A stretch of 64,000 nt of DNA from Novosphingobium sp. SG751A (GCF_013149295.1 NZ_JABGCB010000025.1:1-64000), one strand, 5' to 3'; positions 1 through 9,506 are shown, counted from the stretch's first letter. Numbers and translations: made by a program. The notes: generated by a model from the letters alone, not told the origin.

Positions 1-161
1 ACGCCCTTCTCCTTCAGCCGAACCGCCTCTTCCACCGCGATCTCGTCAAACGGGTTCATGCTCATCTTCACATTCGACAAGTCAACACCCGTGCCATCCG
101 CCTTCACACGTGGCTTCACGTTGTAATCCAACACTCGCTTGATCGGGACTAAACACTTCAT
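1..161 (-). CDS. etfB: Electron transfer flavoprotein beta subunit, N-terminal part
   Basis: The reverse strand starts at an ATG (159-161) and encodes about 54 residues before running off the window edge. The start MKCLVPIKRVLDYNVKPRVK and the following MNPFDEIAVEEAVRLKEKG segment are the highly conserved N terminus of housekeeping EtfB. This AMP-binding subunit passes electrons from acyl-CoA and other dehydrogenases to ETF-ubiquinone oxidoreductase. It is distinct from the nif-linked FixA further along (28,479-29,348). The gene is only partial here. The upstream 180 bp is non-coding and should hold its promoter, but I see no clear motif. Confidence 0.93.
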   Translation of the reverse strand, partial: MKCLVPIKRVLDYNVKPRVKADGTGVDLSNVKMSMNPFDEIAVEEAVRLKEKG

Positions 162-344
162 GGCTGCATCACCCTTAGCTTCCAGCACCCGATTCCACAG
201 GCGCTTGCATGGCCGTTGAACAAGGCCTATACCAAACATCTGTTACAGTCAAACGAGGAAGCGCATTTTGCCCCTGCCCACCCCCTCCTGCCATGCCATC
301 ATCAAGCAATCCGGCAAGGCCGCGCCGAGGCAGGCAGCTTGGGT

Positions 345-947
345 ATGACCAAGGCAAAAGCAGCACCGCGCGCGCGTCGCCAGCCCACCGAACAGGGCAG
401 CAATCGCCGCGCGCAAATTCTTGAAATCGCCGCCCATCTTTTCGCGGCCAAGGGCTATGCCGGAACTTCGATGCGCGACATCGGCGAGGAAGCGGGCGTG
501 CTCGGCGGCTCGCTTTATCACCATGTCAAATCGAAGGACGCGCTCTTTGCCGAGCTGCATAACAACGCGCTCGACCAGGCCGGCGCGCGAATCGAGGAGG
601 CCATTGCGAGCCTCGACGAGCCTTGGAAAAAGCTCGAAACTGCCTGCATTACGATGCTGGAAATCCAGCTGGACCCGCAATCGCTGACCACGCCGCTGAT
701 GAATGATTTTCGCATGGCGCCCGAACCGCTTCGCCGCCTGCTGATCGAGCGGCGCGATGCTTTTGAGACGATCTTTGCGCGGATCATCGCCGAGCTTGGC
801 CTGCCGCCGCATATCGACCTGTCGATCTATCGCAACACGCTGCTGACCATGCTGAACCACACGACCGACTGGTATCGCCCCGGACGCCTGAGCCCTGCCG
901 ATATCGGACGGCAGGTCGCTGCCATCATGCGCGGCGGCAAAGCGTGA
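345..947 (+). CDS. TetR/AcrR family transcriptional regulator
   Basis: A 200-residue protein with an N-terminal TetR helix-turn-helix at about residues 20-65 (RAQILEIAAHLFAAKGYAGT, then MRDIGEEAGVLGGSLYHHVK) and an all-helical C-terminal ligand domain ending in RQVAAIMRGG. The open frame extends upstream to 216, but that stretch has no regulator-like composition. The ATG at 345 gives the usual short basic N terminus (MTKAKAAPRARR). It stands alone. The C-terminal half resembles TetR regulators of fatty-acyl or aromatic metabolism, but the ligand cannot be told. It is one of two TetR candidates for the palindromic operators found from 2.7 to 16.3 kb. Confidence 0.85.
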   Translation: MTKAKAAPRARRQPTEQGSNRRAQILEIAAHLFAAKGYAGTSMRDIGEEAGVLGGSLYHHVKSKDALFAELHNNALDQAGARIEEAIASLDEPWKKLETACITMLEIQLDPQSLTTPLMNDFRMAPEPLRRLLIERRDAFETIFARIIAELGLPPHIDLSIYRNTLLTMLNHTTDWYRPGRLSPADIGRQVAAIMRGGKA

Positions 948-1128
948 AACATGGGGCCGGAGAAACATTCACCCCCGATGCGCGGGGGACGCAACACGCT
1001 CGTCAAGACTTTTCAGAATTTCAACCGCGAATGACATAGTCTTTAGGAATAAAACTCGGACTATCCCTCAAGGCTCCTATGGACATGGGCGGCATCATAG
1101 ATCTTTTTGATCTCGCGGCATTCCCATT
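948..1128. other. Intergenic stretch, nothing recognised
   Basis: About 180 bp between the TetR gene and the convergent small winged-helix gene. I see no clear terminator hairpin, RNA gene or coding segment. Composition becomes more AT-rich toward 1,030 and stays so into the next gene. Confidence 0.5.
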
Positions 1129-1524
1129 TCAGAATGCGCTCTGCCTTCCAGATACCAACCTGTATCCATATTGCTTTTCGCAAGTTATTTTATAATCTCC
1201 TTTAAGATATTTACGGATTTGATAAATGATAACTTGAATATGCTTGATGCTCATTTCATCAACACCATTCCCTATCATGTTGTTTATTTCATGATAGGAA
1301 ACATAGTGGTTCTTTTTGCGTATAAGGCCTGATAAGATCTGCTTGTGCCTTCGCGGAAGCCGCGAAACATCCGCAATCTCGACAAGCTGATCATCCCGGC
1401 GCCGATCCCTGAAATGCTGCTCCATCGATTGAGCATAGCGGCGCCACATGGCCCGCGACCGCCAGACCGCTTCGGCCGGGGATGTCCGCTCGATATCGAT
1501 GGCATCATCAAAACCCGCCGCCAC
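1129..1524 (-). CDS. Small winged-helix DNA-binding protein (OmpR-type C-terminal domain)
   Basis: A 131-residue frame. The last about 80 residues (RLPRRHKQILSGLIRKKNHY, then IKHIQVIIYQIRKYLKG and a final QYGYRLV) match the pattern of the transcriptional-regulatory C-terminal winged helix: recognition helix, then a beta-hairpin with GYRL. No receiver domain precedes it. The region around 1,180-1,330 is clearly more AT-rich than its surroundings, which suggests acquisition. The start is uncertain: an internal ATG at 1,425 would give a shorter protein that avoids overlap with the plus-strand frame beginning at 1,482. Function is unknown beyond probable DNA binding. Confidence 0.55.
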   Translation of the reverse strand: MAAGFDDAIDIERTSPAEAVWRSRAMWRRYAQSMEQHFRDRRRDDQLVEIADVSRLPRRHKQILSGLIRKKNHYVSYHEINNMIGNGVDEMSIKHIQVIIYQIRKYLKGDYKITCEKQYGYRLVSGRQSAF

Positions 1525-2273
1525 GGTACGCGCACGCTTGGCCGGGGTGGCGTTGGGCTGGGCTGCGCCGTCGTCTTGTCGAAAAGCGCGTGGCCTTCAT
1601 CTCTCCAGGCAGGCAATTCTATGTGCCCGAGGCGCTTCTCGATCTGCGCGAAATCTATTCCAGCCGGCCTGCAGCGCCATCCGAGCAATTGTCGCCGACA
1701 GCCCAGGTTCTGGTGCTCGCGGCCTTGCTGGGCCACGAGGTCAACGATGCGAACATGACCCAGCTTGCCGATCACTATCGGGTAGCGATCATGAGCATCA
1801 GCCGCGCCGTCGATGAACTGGAAGCATTGAAACTGGCGCAGCCGCATCATGTCGGTCGTCAGCGCCGCTTGCGCCTGCGCATGAGCGGTGCGCAGCTATG
1901 GCGCGCCATCGAAGATCGGCTGCAATCCCCGGTACGAAAATCTCGCTCCGTCATAGGCGAACTGCCGGACGATCTCGCGGTCCTGGCCGATGAAAGCGCG
2001 CTTGCACGCTATACCATGCTAGCAGAGCCGAAGATCATATGCCGAGCCTTACCGGCATCAGCCTGGAAGCGGATAGCTAAAGATTACAGGCTTGAGAGCA
2101 GCTGGGATCGTGACGAGCGCAGACAGGAAGTCCAGACCTGGGCCTATGATCCGCAGCCTCTAAGCGAGGACGGAACGGCCGACCGGATTTCGCTGTACCT
2201 GAGCACACGGCATGACCCTGACGAACGTATTGCCCAGGCAGCCGAGCAACTTCTCGAGCCCTTTGAATGGTAA
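1482..2273 (+). pseudogene. Winged-helix regulator with eroded N terminus, partner of a nucleotidyltransferase
   Basis: The convincing protein-like part begins near 1,575 with RRLVEKRVAFISPGRQFYVP and continues through a helix-turn-helix (NMTQLADHYRVAIMSISRAV) to the end. The first about 30 residues are low-complexity basic/Trp-rich sequence typical of an out-of-frame shadow, so the authentic 5' end appears lost. The stop overlaps the start of the next gene (ATGGTAA). This pairing of a regulator with a nucleotidyltransferase recalls type IV toxin-antitoxin (AbiE-like) modules, with this as the antitoxin/regulator. It is probably a decaying remnant. Confidence 0.55.
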
Positions 2274-2578
2274 CTGGCGTCGATCGCTTCCGCGCCCATT
2301 TTGTGGATCATGAGCATCAGTATGTCCTGATCGGAGGCGCGGCATGCGAACTGATCATGGACGACGCCGGTCTCAATTTTCGCGCGACCAAGGATCTGGA
2401 TATCGTGCTGATCATCGAGGCGCTCGATCCTGCATTTTCAGAGGCCTTCATGGCCTTTGTCAAAGCGGGAGGCTACGAAATCCAGCAGCGCAGTGAAGGA
2501 GCGCGGGCCTTGTATCGCTTCGCAAAGCCAGAGCATTGTGGGCCATCAGCGCCAGAGGCGATACGGCCATTAAAATGA
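2267..2578 (+). pseudogene. Truncated AbiEii-like nucleotidyltransferase
   Basis: 103 residues. The start RFRAHFVDHEHQYVLIGGAA followed by FRATKDLDIVLIIE matches the nucleotidyltransferase fold: the GG-A motif and the metal-binding DxD (DLDIV). Family members run on for roughly another 80-100 residues, but here homology stops after YRFAKPEH and the frame ends in unrelated sequence. The 3' part has been deleted or replaced. It overlaps the upstream regulator remnant as in an intact operon. Toxin function is unlikely in this state. Confidence 0.6.
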
Positions 2579-2742
2579 TGGTCCTCATGAGTTCTCTCCC
2601 GCATTATTGCGCCGACTCATAGAGCGACTTTTAAATAGGGTAATATGATTATTGATGCATTTTAATTTAGGGAATCAGGCACAACCATCCCACGTCCAAA
2701 AGCGTTGCTGGATAGAATTGACCGTGGATTACATATGATACA

Positions 2743-2756
2743 TTATCGTACGATAA
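2743..2756. promoter_or_regulatory. 14-bp perfect palindrome, likely TetR-type operator
   Basis: TTATCGTACGATAA lies 21 bp upstream of the epimerase start. Its core ATCGTACGAT recurs exactly at 12,705-12,714, with related sites at 9,485, 12,726 and 16,312. It probably overlaps the promoter of the epimerase gene. Confidence 0.55.
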
Positions 2757-2777
2757 ATTTGTCATACGGAGAGTGTC

Positions 2778-3851
2778 ATGTCATCCCGCCAATCCCAACG
2801 CATATTGCTGACCGGCGCTTTTGGCGGCGTCGGCGAGTGGCTCGTCCAAGACCTGCTGGCTTTAGGGCATCATGTCACCTGCCTCGATCTGCCCTCTCCA
2901 CGGTCAACCAAAGTGGCGAAAAAACTGGCCGTAACGTCGCGCTTTGATGTCGAATGGTGCGACCTGACCGATTCTTCGGCGGTGTCCGAAGTGGTTGCCA
3001 GGGTTCAGCCCGACATGATCGTCCATGCCGCCGCGATCATCCCCCCGCTGTCGGTCAAGAAGCCCAAACTGGCCCGCGCGGTCAATGTTGGCGGAACGGA
3101 GCATTTGCTCACTGCAGCATCGGCCCTCCCCACGTTCAGGCGCCTTGTTTTTGTGTCGAGCTATTCGGTCGGCGGCCCGATTAATCCCCATCGCACCCCA
3201 GCGCCATGGGATGGCAATACCCAACCCGCGCCTCAAGACGATTATGGCCTCCAAAAGGCGGAGGCCGAAGGGTTGGTGCGAACCGCTGGCCTGCCGTGGA
3301 CGATCATTCGTTTGTGCGCGGTCTTCCCGTTGACGGATACGGCGCCCGATCCCGACACGCTGACCTTCTCTTTCGCCCTGCCCTATGACCGGCGCGAACA
3401 TGCCATCGACGTACGCGATGCCGCCTATGCCATTGCGCAGGCCACCGTAGCGGAGGGAGCGCTCAATCGGCTCTTCGTACTGGGCGGCGGCGAGGGGTGG
3501 CAGGGGATCGGAGGCGAATTGACGGGGGCCATGATGACATCATCGGGCCTGCCGCCACTGCCCGCAACCTGCTATCGTCAGGCCGATCCGGCGCGGGACG
3601 AAACGTGGTTTTATGAAAACTGGGTCGATACGCGCGAAAGTCAGGCCGTCCTGAACTATCAGCAGCACAGTTTCAGCGAATTTCTGGCAGAAAGACGCAA
3701 GAGAATGGGCATGGCCTATTATCTGGTTAGGCTGCTCTCGCCCATCATCTTCCGAGTGCTCAAAGGCAAGTCGCCTTATCTGAAGAACCGCGATCTGCAC
3801 AAGGATCTGCCCTTCAGCGAAGCGGCGGCACGATTGCTCCGCAAAGACTGA
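2778..3851 (+). CDS. NAD(P)-dependent epimerase/dehydratase family protein (extended SDR)
   Basis: A 357-residue extended short-chain dehydrogenase. The nucleotide-binding GxxGxxG is at residues 13-19 (TGAFGGVGEW), an acidic residue at the end of beta-2 (VTCLDLP) suggests NAD, and the catalytic Tyr-x3-Lys occurs in DDYGLQKAEAE after a VSSYS strand. The C-terminal 40 residues (MAYYLVRLLSPIIFRVLKGK) are amphipathic and basic, and may associate with membrane. The sugar or steroid substrate cannot be deduced. A palindromic operator directly upstream links it to the efflux/glycosidase regulon. A strong bidirectional terminator follows. Confidence 0.8.
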   Translation: MSSRQSQRILLTGAFGGVGEWLVQDLLALGHHVTCLDLPSPRSTKVAKKLAVTSRFDVEWCDLTDSSAVSEVVARVQPDMIVHAAAIIPPLSVKKPKLARAVNVGGTEHLLTAASALPTFRRLVFVSSYSVGGPINPHRTPAPWDGNTQPAPQDDYGLQKAEAEGLVRTAGLPWTIIRLCAVFPLTDTAPDPDTLTFSFALPYDRREHAIDVRDAAYAIAQATVAEGALNRLFVLGGGEGWQGIGGELTGAMMTSSGLPPLPATCYRQADPARDETWFYENWVDTRESQAVLNYQQHSFSEFLAERRKRMGMAYYLVRLLSPIIFRVLKGKSPYLKNRDLHKDLPFSEAAARLLRKD

Positions 3852-3855
3852 GTGC

Positions 3856-3891
3856 AAAAGCCCGGCGCCCCATCGGTAGCGCCGGGCTTTT
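3856..3891. terminator. Bidirectional rho-independent terminator
   Basis: A 13-bp perfect stem, AAAAGCCCGGCGC paired with GCGCCGGGCTTTT, around a 10-nt loop. It has A-runs on one side and T-runs on the other, so it serves both the epimerase gene (plus) and the RND permease gene (minus), whose stops flank it. Confidence 0.9.
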
Positions 3892-3896
3892 ATGGC

Positions 3897-6800
3897 TCAG
3901 GACACCACCTCCGCCTTGCGATTGCCACCATTGGTCAAACGGGCCAGCTTTGGCCGCAACCAGCTTTCAAAACTGTCCACCAGTTCATAAACCACCGGCA
4001 CCAGAATCAGCGACAGCGCCGTCGAACTGACCAGACCGCCAATCACCGCCACTGCCATGGGTTGGCGGAATGCCGCCCCCTCGCCCATCCCAAGCGCGGT
4101 AGGCAACATGCCCGCCGCCATGGCAAAGGTGGTCATCACGATCGGGCGCGCGCGCTCGCGACAGGCGTTGAGGATCGCCTCGCGCTGGGGTTGCCCGGCG
4201 CGCTCATCCTCGATAGCGAATTCGACAATCAGGATCGAATTCTTCGCCGCCAGCCCGAGCAGCATTAGCAGCCCGATCAACACCGGCAAGGTAATGGGCA
4301 GACCGACCAGCTTGATCGCTGCAAAGGCCCCCAGCATGGTCAACGGCAGCGCCGAAAGGATCGTCAAGGGCTTGAAGAAGCTGCGGAACAGCAGGACCAG
4401 CACGAAATAGATCATCATGATCCCCGCCGTCATGGCGAGCACCATATTGCCCATCAGATCGGCAAAGGCCTCCATGTCGCCGGTACGCACTTCATGCACG
4501 CCGGGCGGCAAATGACGCATGATCGGTAAGCTCGCCACCGCCTTGGTCGCCTGCCCAAGCGTGGTGCCGTTCAGGTCGGCCTGAACCGACACGCGCCGCT
4601 CGCGATCATAGCGCACGATCTGGCTGGGGCCGGTTTCCACAGACAGGCGCGCTACCGAAAACAGCGGGGTGAATTTGTTGTCCAGCGTCGGCACCTGTAA
4701 ATTGCCGATGCTTTGCAGATCCTTGCGACTGGCACTGTCCAGCCGCACACGGATAGGCAGGCGCTGGCGCCCGGCGGAAAATTTGGCGACATTGGCGTCG
4801 ATGTCGCCGATGGTCGCCGTCCGCACCACGCTGGAAATGGCCTGAGACGACACGTTGAGGCGCGCCGCAGCCTCGGGATCGGGACGCACAATCAGTTCGG
4901 GCGCGGAAGGCGGCGGGGCGGCACGAGGCTCGGCAATTTCACCAACGCCGCGCATCTGACGCAAAAGTTCAAGTTGCGCCTTTTCCAGTTGCTTCGCATC
5001 ATCGCCTGCCAGAACCACTTCATATCCGGCGGTGCCATAGGCGCCCTGATTGGCGATCCGCACATCGGGCACATCGCGCAGCAAGGTCACCAGTGAGCGC
5101 TGAAACGCATCGGTGGTCATCGAACGATCATGGCGCAACAGGACGGTGATCGTGCCCGAATTGATCTGGGCATTGGTACTGCCCTGCAAACCGGCGCTGA
5201 CCGATCCGATCTGGGCAAAGACGGTGTCCACGTCATCCTTGGCCAAAAGATCATGGCTGACCCTGCGGATGGCACGATCCATCGATTCCGGCGTGGAGCC
5301 AGCGGTGCCCTGAACCGAAAGATAGAAATAACCGGGATCTGCCGTCGGCTGAAAACCGACCGGAATGCTGGCAGCCAACACGATGGAAAGGCCGAACAGC
5401 CCGACCCCACCAGCCACAGACTTCCATGGATGCAACAGGCACCAGTCCAGCAGGCGCGCATAGAGGCTGTTGGCGGCGGGCTCAGACTGACGATGGGCCA
5501 CAGGTTGCAGAAAATAGGCTGCCAGCAACGGCGTGACGAAACGCGCGATGATCAGCGAGAAGAGCACAGCGGCCGCCACCGTCAGGCCGAATTCGCGGAA
5601 AAACGGCCCAATTTGGCCACCAAGGAACGAGACCGGCGTGAACACCACGATGATCGCCGCCGTAGTGGCAATCACCGCCAGCCCGATTGCATCGGCACCA
5701 ATCAGCGAGGCCTGATAAGGCGTCTCGCCCGCCTCGATCCGTTTTTCGATATTCTCGATTTCCACGATGGCGTCATCGACCAGAATGCCGATCACCAGCG
5801 TCAGGCCCAGCAAGGTGATCGTGTTCAGGCTGAAGCCGAACAGCAGCATCGCGCTGAATGTGGGGACCAGTGACAAGGGCATGGCGAGTGCCGCGATCAC
5901 CGTCGCGCGCCAGTTGCGCAGAAAGAACATGACCACAACCGCAGCAAGGAACATGCCCTCGATCAGCACATGGGTGGTGGCGGTATAGCTGTTGCGCGTG
6001 TCATCCACTGTCGAGACGATCTTGCGGATCTCCACGCCGCGTCCGGAATGATTCAATTCCTCGATCAGGCGGCTGACCTCGCGCTCGACGCTGACGTCGC
6101 TGGCATTGGTGGTCTTGCTGACCTGAAATGCCACGGCAGGCGCGCCGTTCAATCGGGCAAAGCCGCGCTGTTCGGCGCGACCATCGGCCACGGTGGCAAT
6201 ATCGGCAAGCCGCACGTAGCGCTGGGCCGAAACCGGCACATTTACCTGCGCCAGGGCCGCAACAGTGGCAGCCGAGCCCAGCACGCGGATCGTCTGCTCC
6301 CGCTCTCCAAGGCCTGCACGCCCGCCGCTGTCGTCGCGGTTAAATTGTGCCAGCGCGGTGTTTACCGCCGAGGCGGTTACCCCCGTCGAGCGCATCTTTT
6401 CCGGGTCAAGCAGGACATTGATCTCGCGGTCGACGCCCCCAATGCGACGCACCTGCGCCACGCCCTTGGCCGACTGCAATTTGCGCGTCACCGCGTCATC
6501 GACAAACCACGACAATTCCACCGCGCTCATCTTGGGCGAACTGACCGCAAAGGTCATGATAGGCGCACTGGAAATATCCACCCGGCGCACGGTGGGCGGG
6601 TCGATGCCAGTGGGCAGAATGGCGCGGGTCTGCTCCACCGATGTGCGCACATCATCGACCGCTTTTTGCATGTCGCTGCCGATTTCGAACTCGGCGGTGG
6701 TGGTCGTCACGCCCAACGAAACGTTGGAGGAAATATGGCGCAGCCCCGAAATGCCCGACAGGCCATTCTCGATGGGGCGGGTGATCTGCTCCTCCATCTC

Positions 6801-6971
6801 GGTGGGCGAGGCGCCATTTTGCGTCACCGTCACCGAGACGATGGGAAATTCGACATTGGGCAATTGCTTGATAGTCAGACGGGCATAGGACACAAAGCCA
6901 GCCAGCGTCAGCGCAATGACCATGACGACAACGGGAATGGGATTGCGGATGGCCCAGGCGGATAGACGCAT
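3897..6971 (-). CDS. RND multidrug efflux permease (AcrB/MexB-type, HAE1)
   Basis: About 1,024 residues. Typical RND architecture: an N-terminal helix (AIRNPIPVVVMVIALTLAGF), a large periplasmic loop, six helices, a second loop and six more helices. The proton-relay Asp pair sits in GILVDDAIVEIENIEKR, and the GMGEGAAFRQPMAVAVIGG segment is also conserved. I start at the ATG at 6,971 (MRLSAWAIRNP), one base after the adaptor stop, not the ATG 21 bp upstream inside the adaptor gene. It is the last gene of an outer-membrane factor-adaptor-permease operon. Substrate is unknown. The neighbouring glycosidases and shared operators suggest plant-derived aromatics or glycosides (inference). Confidence 0.95.
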   Translation of the reverse strand: MRLSAWAIRNPIPVVVMVIALTLAGFVSYARLTIKQLPNVEFPIVSVTVTQNGASPTEMEEQITRPIENGLSGISGLRHISSNVSLGVTTTTAEFEIGSDMQKAVDDVRTSVEQTRAILPTGIDPPTVRRVDISSAPIMTFAVSSPKMSAVELSWFVDDAVTRKLQSAKGVAQVRRIGGVDREINVLLDPEKMRSTGVTASAVNTALAQFNRDDSGGRAGLGEREQTIRVLGSAATVAALAQVNVPVSAQRYVRLADIATVADGRAEQRGFARLNGAPAVAFQVSKTTNASDVSVEREVSRLIEELNHSGRGVEIRKIVSTVDDTRNSYTATTHVLIEGMFLAAVVVMFFLRNWRATVIAALAMPLSLVPTFSAMLLFGFSLNTITLLGLTLVIGILVDDAIVEIENIEKRIEAGETPYQASLIGADAIGLAVIATTAAIIVVFTPVSFLGGQIGPFFREFGLTVAAAVLFSLIIARFVTPLLAAYFLQPVAHRQSEPAANSLYARLLDWCLLHPWKSVAGGVGLFGLSIVLAASIPVGFQPTADPGYFYLSVQGTAGSTPESMDRAIRRVSHDLLAKDDVDTVFAQIGSVSAGLQGSTNAQINSGTITVLLRHDRSMTTDAFQRSLVTLLRDVPDVRIANQGAYGTAGYEVVLAGDDAKQLEKAQLELLRQMRGVGEIAEPRAAPPPSAPELIVRPDPEAAARLNVSSQAISSVVRTATIGDIDANVAKFSAGRQRLPIRVRLDSASRKDLQSIGNLQVPTLDNKFTPLFSVARLSVETGPSQIVRYDRERRVSVQADLNGTTLGQATKAVASLPIMRHLPPGVHEVRTGDMEAFADLMGNMVLAMTAGIMMIYFVLVLLFRSFFKPLTILSALPLTMLGAFAAIKLVGLPITLPVLIGLLMLLGLAAKNSILIVEFAIEDERAGQPQREAILNACRERARPIVMTTFAMAAGMLPTALGMGEGAAFRQPMAVAVIGGLVSSTALSLILVPVVYELVDSFESWLRPKLARLTNGGNRKAEVVS

Positions 6972-6972
6972 C

Positions 6973-8046
6973 TTACTGCCCCCACTTGGCATCGGCGACG
7001 GGTTTGACCGTATCGCCGGAAAGAACGAAATCCTGCGACCCGGTCAGCACACGCTCGCCCGGTTTTGGTCCCGACATCAATTCGATCAGCCCGCGCCCGC
7101 GCCGCCCCAAAGTGACGCCCATGCGATGCACGACATTGCGCCCATCCACCACGATCACCGCCGACCCTTCCGCGCTGACCGTGACGGCCGCTTCCGGCAC
7201 AGCGCGCACGGAACGGCTGATGGTACGAAATTCCGCTTTGGCAAAGCCACCGGGGCGCAGATCCGCGCGCACCGGAAGGGTAACGCGCGCGCGCCCCAGC
7301 CGGGTAGAGGCATCAACCTGCGCGGAAACAAGGCGCACTTTGCCCGTCACGGTCTCGCCGGTCGCCAGAATGACCTTCGCCTCATCGCCGAGCTTGATGA
7401 AATTCATATTTTGCTCGGGAATCTCGGCGTCGAGTTCGACAACGCGATCCGTGGCCAAAGTGAACATGATGCTGGACGGGGCCGCCACATCGCCCGGGCG
7501 CACCGAGCGCGACAGCACGATGCCACCGACCGGCGCACGCACCACCATCAGCTTTTGCCGGATCAGTTGCGCCGAAAGCTGGGCGCGGGCCTGCGCCAGT
7601 TGCGCATTGGCCGATTTGGCCGCCAATCGCCGCTCGGCGATCACTTCACCGGACAGGACCCCGCTGTTATCCAGCGTGGAAACACGCTCGGCCTCCTGCT
7701 GGGCGCGCTGGGCGGCGACTTCGGCCTGCATCACGCTGGCGCGCTGCTGGGCGATATCGGCCTTGAGCAAGGTGTCGTCGAGCATGGCCAGAGGCTGACC
7801 CGCACGCACCACCGCGCCCTGATCCACCAGCACCCTCGACACCGGATAGTTCGAGAGCTGGCTGGTCACGGCGGCCTCCTCACGCGAAACAAGCCGGCCC
7901 GAAACGACCAGGCCGTCGCCCAGATCGAGTTGCCGCACCGGCGCCACGAAAACGGCTCTTGGCGAATTGGTGGGGCGCTTCTGGTCATGGCCAGAGCTGC
8001 AGGCCGTCAGCAGAGCCAAAAACCCCACCGGCAAAACGTGACGCAT
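6973..8046 (-). CDS. RND efflux periplasmic adaptor (membrane fusion lipoprotein)
   Basis: 357 residues starting MRHVLPVGFLALLTACSSG, a lipoprotein signal with lipobox LTAC (Cys16). It has the split biotinyl-lipoyl half-motifs (VDQGAVVRAGQPLAMLDD and VRAPVGGIVLSRSVRPGD) separated by an alpha-helical coiled-coil hairpin rich in Ala/Gln/Glu, then a beta-barrel domain. The ATG at 8,046 overlaps the stop of the outer-membrane factor by one base (TGATG), so translation is probably coupled. It bridges the permease to the outer-membrane channel. Confidence 0.93.
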   Translation of the reverse strand: MRHVLPVGFLALLTACSSGHDQKRPTNSPRAVFVAPVRQLDLGDGLVVSGRLVSREEAAVTSQLSNYPVSRVLVDQGAVVRAGQPLAMLDDTLLKADIAQQRASVMQAEVAAQRAQQEAERVSTLDNSGVLSGEVIAERRLAAKSANAQLAQARAQLSAQLIRQKLMVVRAPVGGIVLSRSVRPGDVAAPSSIMFTLATDRVVELDAEIPEQNMNFIKLGDEAKVILATGETVTGKVRLVSAQVDASTRLGRARVTLPVRADLRPGGFAKAEFRTISRSVRAVPEAAVTVSAEGSAVIVVDGRNVVHRMGVTLGRRGRGLIELMSGPKPGERVLTGSQDFVLSGDTVKPVADAKWGQ

Positions 8047-9476
8047 CAGGAATCCTTCTCGTTTTTGGCTGTATTGGTGCCGGCTTGCTGGCTGGCGGGC
8101 CATCCGCCGCCCAGCGCGCGGAACAGGTTCACACTATCGGTCAGGGTTCCGGCCCTCAGATCCGACAGGCTGGCCAGATTGGCGCGCCATGTGCGCTCAG
8201 CCTGAAGCAGGGCGGACAGATCGACCACGCCCCGGCGATAGCCTTCGGCCTGCGCCGAAAAGGCAAAGCGGGCGCGTTCCTCGGCCTGCGCCAGATCCTT
8301 GAGGCGCGCCTGATCCCCGGCATAGGTGGTCAGCGCATTCTGCGCCTCGGCAAAGCCGGACTGGACCGCATTTTCATAGGCGATCACGGCCTGTTCGGTA
8401 CGCGCGCGTTGCCCCCTCACCTGCGCCAGCAGGCGCGGACGGTTGAGCACCGGCAAGGCCAGCCCCTCGCCCAGCGACCAGAGCGCGGTGGCATAACCGG
8501 CCGGGCCGATAAGTTTGGTGAAAGAGCCCGACGCCGACAAGCTGACCGTGGGCAACAGTTCGCGCGCATTAAGGGTCAGCGTGCCCGCCGCCGAGCGCAA
8601 TCGGGCCTCGGCTTGACGGATGTCGGGGCGCCGCACGAGCAGGGAAGCGGGCGTTGCGGCAGGGATCGCCGGGGCAGAGGTCAATTCCGCCGCGATGGGG
8701 ATCACCTCGATCGGCTCGGTGCCGCGCCCCAGAAGAACCAGCAGCGTGCGTCGGGCAATTTCCAGCCGGACCGCAATGGCGCGCACATTGGCGCGAGCGG
8801 TGGCGACATCCGCAGTCAGGCTGGCCGCATCGGCGGGCGAGGCAAGGCCAAGTGCAGCGCGACGATCCCCCACGCGCGCCAGTTCCTGCGCCACCCTCAG
8901 CGTTTCGCGCGCCTGCTGCAGGCGGATAGCGTTCGCGCGCGCCTCGATCAGATCGCCAGCAACCGAACTGGCCAGACTTTGGCGACTGGCCTCATATTGG
9001 AACCGCGCCGCATCCAGATCGGCATTGGCCGCGCGGCGCATTGCATCCTCACGCCCGAACAGGCCTAATTCCCATGATGGCGAGAACGCGCCCGTATAGG
9101 TCGTTTGATGATAGCCGGGAACGCCCTGCGTATTGTTCTGCTGATCCTGCCTGCTGCCCGTGGCGGCACCCTGCAGCGAAAAGCGGTTCATCGCGGTCGC
9201 CCGCGTGGCCTGCGCCTGTTGCAGAACCGCAATCGCCGTGCGCGCATCGGGCGCATTGCCCAGAGCCTGATTGACCAGAGCGGTCAATTGCTCGTCGTTA
9301 AACAGCAGCCACCAGGCGTCCAGCGCTTCTTCGCCAGCGGTGGCGGCCATCTTGTGATCGGAAAAGCCGGTGGGCACCGCGACAGAGGGTTGGCGGTGCG
9401 CATCCGAAACGCAGGCTGCCATACTGGCACACAGTGCGAGTACGGCGATTCGGGGAATGAAGCGGGAATGTGACAT
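8046..9476 (-). CDS. Efflux outer-membrane factor, NodT/OprM family lipoprotein
   Basis: 476 residues with a lipoprotein signal (MAAC, Cys22) followed by two OEP repeats. Recognisable family segments include WWLLFNDEQLTALVNQALGN, PSWELGLFGRED and RRPDIRQAEARLRSAA. It is the first gene of the three-gene RND operon. Directly upstream lies a 22-bp near-palindrome that probably binds a TetR repressor. It forms the trimeric TolC-like channel. Confidence 0.93.
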   Translation of the reverse strand: MSHSRFIPRIAVLALCASMAACVSDAHRQPSVAVPTGFSDHKMAATAGEEALDAWWLLFNDEQLTALVNQALGNAPDARTAIAVLQQAQATRATAMNRFSLQGAATGSRQDQQNNTQGVPGYHQTTYTGAFSPSWELGLFGREDAMRRAANADLDAARFQYEASRQSLASSVAGDLIEARANAIRLQQARETLRVAQELARVGDRRAALGLASPADAASLTADVATARANVRAIAVRLEIARRTLLVLLGRGTEPIEVIPIAAELTSAPAIPAATPASLLVRRPDIRQAEARLRSAAGTLTLNARELLPTVSLSASGSFTKLIGPAGYATALWSLGEGLALPVLNRPRLLAQVRGQRARTEQAVIAYENAVQSGFAEAQNALTTYAGDQARLKDLAQAEERARFAFSAQAEGYRRGVVDLSALLQAERTWRANLASLSDLRAGTLTDSVNLFRALGGGWPASQQAGTNTAKNEKDS

Positions 9477-9484
9477 GGAAATTT

Positions 9485-9506
9485 AATAGCACGGTATCGT
9501 ACTATT
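9485..9506. promoter_or_regulatory. 22-bp near-palindromic operator upstream of the efflux operon
   Basis: The half-sites AATAGCACGGT and ATCGTACTATT pair with two mismatches. The centre is 20 bp before the ATG of the outer-membrane factor, where it would overlap the promoter. It shares the ACG-T-ATCGT core with the other palindromes in the first 16 kb. Confidence 0.6.

Noticed and set aside
5970..9068. Several 250-430-residue plus-strand frames opposite the RND operon
   Set aside because: All mirror the codons of the efflux genes; compositions rich in His, Arg and Gln and no domains.
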